This document shows, piece after piece, positions 5,323 to 6,514 of a stretch of DNA of 6,514 nt. The notes beneath the pieces are model-generated. The model worked only from the letters and a program-made list of their open reading frames with translations, had not been told where the DNA came from and searched no databases. Position numbers and translations under genes: made by a program. Source of the stretch: an uncultured Prevotellaceae bacterium. Lineage in GTDB: Bacteria; Bacteroidota; Bacteroidia; Bacteroidales; Bacteroidaceae. Where the stretch lies: NCBI GenBank assembly GCA_947306605.1, contig CAMZHB010000100.1, forward strand, positions 1-6,514, written 5' to 3'. How positions within the stretch are numbered: the first letter of the stretch is position 1; each line of letters starts with the position of its first letter.

Positions 5323-6432
5323 TCATTGGTTCCAATCCTTGATGACGATATCGAAGCGGTCGGTTTCGCCGGTGCGGTGGGCAAACTGCTTGGTGACGGG
5401 CGAAATGCCAAAAAGCGGTGAATAGGTACGCACTTTGATGGTCTTGCCGTCGGGCATGAACTCGAGGATGCGCACCCAGCCGTCGCCGCCGTTGCCGTAG
5501 CCACCGCCGCCGATGTACTGGTTGTTGAACATCATCTGGTGTACCTTCTTGCCGTCGGCATTCTTGTCGGTACGATAGGACGCATTGTCCGTATAGACTT
5601 CACCTTCCTTGCCGGCATGTCCACACAGCACCAGCCGGATGTTGGGACAGGTGCTGATGAGTTTGTCCCACATCTCCTGACCCTGGTTGGCCGGACTTAT
5701 CTGGTAACTGGTACCCACCATGGTGGTGCGCTGGGGTTTCTTGCCTCCGCGCAGATACGAATGGGTCTGGACGATGACTTTGTGATTCTTGTAGGCGTTG
5801 CTTTCACAGAGTTTTTGGGCCCACGCCAGCACCTCGTCGCGCGGAGCCCACTCCATGTTGATGACAAGAAGTTTTCCCCAGGCCGAATCGCTAAACTCGT
5901 AAGCCGCATTTTCCAGCGAAACGTTCCCCTGTTTGTTGGGGAAGGCGGCCACCACGCATTCCATGTTCTTGCTGTTGCGCTCGAAGGTAATGTATTCGGG
6001 ATAATGGGTGAAAGGTTCGTCACCACGGGTGTAGCCGTAGTCATGATTACCGCTGCTGACCACATAGGGCACCACGTTGTCCAGACGTTTCAGGCAATGG
6101 CTGGTCCATTCCCACATCTGTCGGCTCGACTGGTCACCAGTTTTCTTGTTTTTGGAGGGAAACCACTCGTTGCGGTTCACATTATCGCCCATGATGAGCA
6201 CGGCTTTAATGTTGAGGCGGTCCACATGGTCTTTGGCCCATACGGTGGTCAACTCGTAAAGGGGTTGGTTGAAACTGTACTTCACATAGTTTTGCGGGTC
6301 ACCCATCATGATGAACGTAAACGACCCCGGATCTTGCAAACCCTGGGGGTCGGCACGGTGCTGTGCCACGGAAGTGGACACGGCGGACAACGCAAAGAGA
6401 AATAATAAGAATACGTATTTCTTCATAATCAT
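5323..6432 (-). CDS. Secreted calcineurin-like metallophosphoesterase, upstream paralogue
   Basis: 369 residues with an N-terminal signal peptide (MIMKKYVFLLFLFALSAV, cleavage near SVA23-Q24), so it is probably periplasmic or exported. Motifs in order: GDPQ (D45, Q47), GDNVN (D83), GNHD (N129, H130), THS (H224) and CGHAG (H272). As in its neighbour, the first-motif His is Gln and the final His of GHxH is Gly (G274). Here no nearby His could substitute (GHAGKEGE), and the second motif has Asn86 where Asp is common. The C-terminal portion has GNGGDGWVRILEFMPDG (313-329) and FGISPVTK. Its mature N-terminal 66 residues match the downstream paralogue at 44 positions without gaps, so the pair is a tandem duplication. 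A six-base-later ATG (MKKYVF) is an equally good start. The gene follows a partial upstream frame by 12 nt and lacks a TAnnTTTG box in the visible upstream DNA, so it is probably inside an operon. Confidence 0.88.
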   Translation of the reverse strand: MIMKKYVFLLFLFALSAVSTSVAQHRADPQGLQDPGSFTFIMMGDPQNYVKYSFNQPLYELTTVWAKDHVDRLNIKAVLIMGDNVNRNEWFPSKNKKTGDQSSRQMWEWTSHCLKRLDNVVPYVVSSGNHDYGYTRGDEPFTHYPEYITFERNSKNMECVVAAFPNKQGNVSLENAAYEFSDSAWGKLLVINMEWAPRDEVLAWAQKLCESNAYKNHKVIVQTHSYLRGGKKPQRTTMVGTSYQISPANQGQEMWDKLISTCPNIRLVLCGHAGKEGEVYTDNASYRTDKNADGKKVHQMMFNNQYIGGGGYGNGGDGWVRILEFMPDGKTIKVRTYSPLFGISPVTKQFAHRTGETDRFDIVIKDWNQ

Positions 6433-6444
6433 ACTATATAGAAT

Positions 6445-6514
6445 CTAGCGGGCGGCCAAGTCGTCGGCTACCGTCTGGAGCAAAGCACGGCCGAAACGAA
6501 GACGACAATCAGAC
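6445..6514 (-). CDS. C-terminal end of an unidentified upstream gene (partial)
   Basis: A frame open from the window edge to TAG at 6447-6445 encodes 22 residues (SDCRLRFGRALLQ, then TVADDLAAR). It ends 12 nt before the first phosphoesterase ATG, a typical operon gap, and the tail has an amphipathic helical look common at protein ends. Too little is visible to name it. Another minus-strand frame is also open for 14 codons before stopping, so the reading frame is not certain. Confidence 0.42.
   Translation of the reverse strand, partial: SDCRLRFGRALLQTVADDLAAR

Noticed and set aside
5309..5335. A TTG start at 5335 for the downstream phosphoesterase
   Set aside because: It would overlap the upstream gene by 13 nt with a rare start codon, while ATGs at 5326 and 5308 give better signal peptides.
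5539..6405. A 288-codon open frame on the plus strand opposite the upstream phosphoesterase
   Set aside because: It resembles the antisense frame opposite the paralogue only because the two sense genes are homologous. No start context or domain supports it.

Overview
The window looks like chromosomal DNA from a member of the Bacteroidota, most likely Bacteroidales and possibly Prevotella-like. Three things point there. The only clear promoter is of the Bacteroidota type (TTTG, 21 nt, then TAnnTTTG) and not -35/-10. Most starts lack a strong Shine-Dalgarno sequence. The glycosidase and the metallophosphoesterases resemble secreted proteins common in gut Bacteroidales. This placement is inference from the sequence alone. 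No RNA gene, insertion sequence, CRISPR array or SusC/SusD pair is visible.

All credible genes lie on the minus strand, so transcription runs from high to low coordinates. At the right edge (6445-6514) are the last 22 codons of an unidentified gene. Next come two tandem paralogous secreted metallophosphoesterases (6432-5323 and 5308-4208), spaced like an operon. A 332-nt intergenic region follows (3876-4207). Its half near the phosphoesterases is packed with inverted repeats, and its other half holds a promoter and a palindromic operator.

Downstream of that promoter is a tight operon: an ABC transporter ATPase (3875-3021), an ABC-2-like membrane protein (3019-2183) and a small YtrA-type GntR repressor (2176-1820), with gaps of 1 and 6 nt. 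A secreted GH78 alpha-L-rhamnosidase starts 16 nt after the repressor and runs off the left edge of the window (1803-1).

The simplest model is that the GntR protein binds the palindrome over its own operon's transcription start and so represses the transporter and itself. It may also affect the rhamnosidase if transcription reads through. YtrA-type modules usually respond to cell-envelope stress or envelope-active compounds, so the link to a rhamnosidase is unusual. The two phosphoesterases share an altered metal site, which makes their substrate and chemistry uncertain. No wholly new system is evident. The best leads are the operator, the repressor-to-glycosidase junction, the altered phosphoesterase pair and the hairpin cluster.
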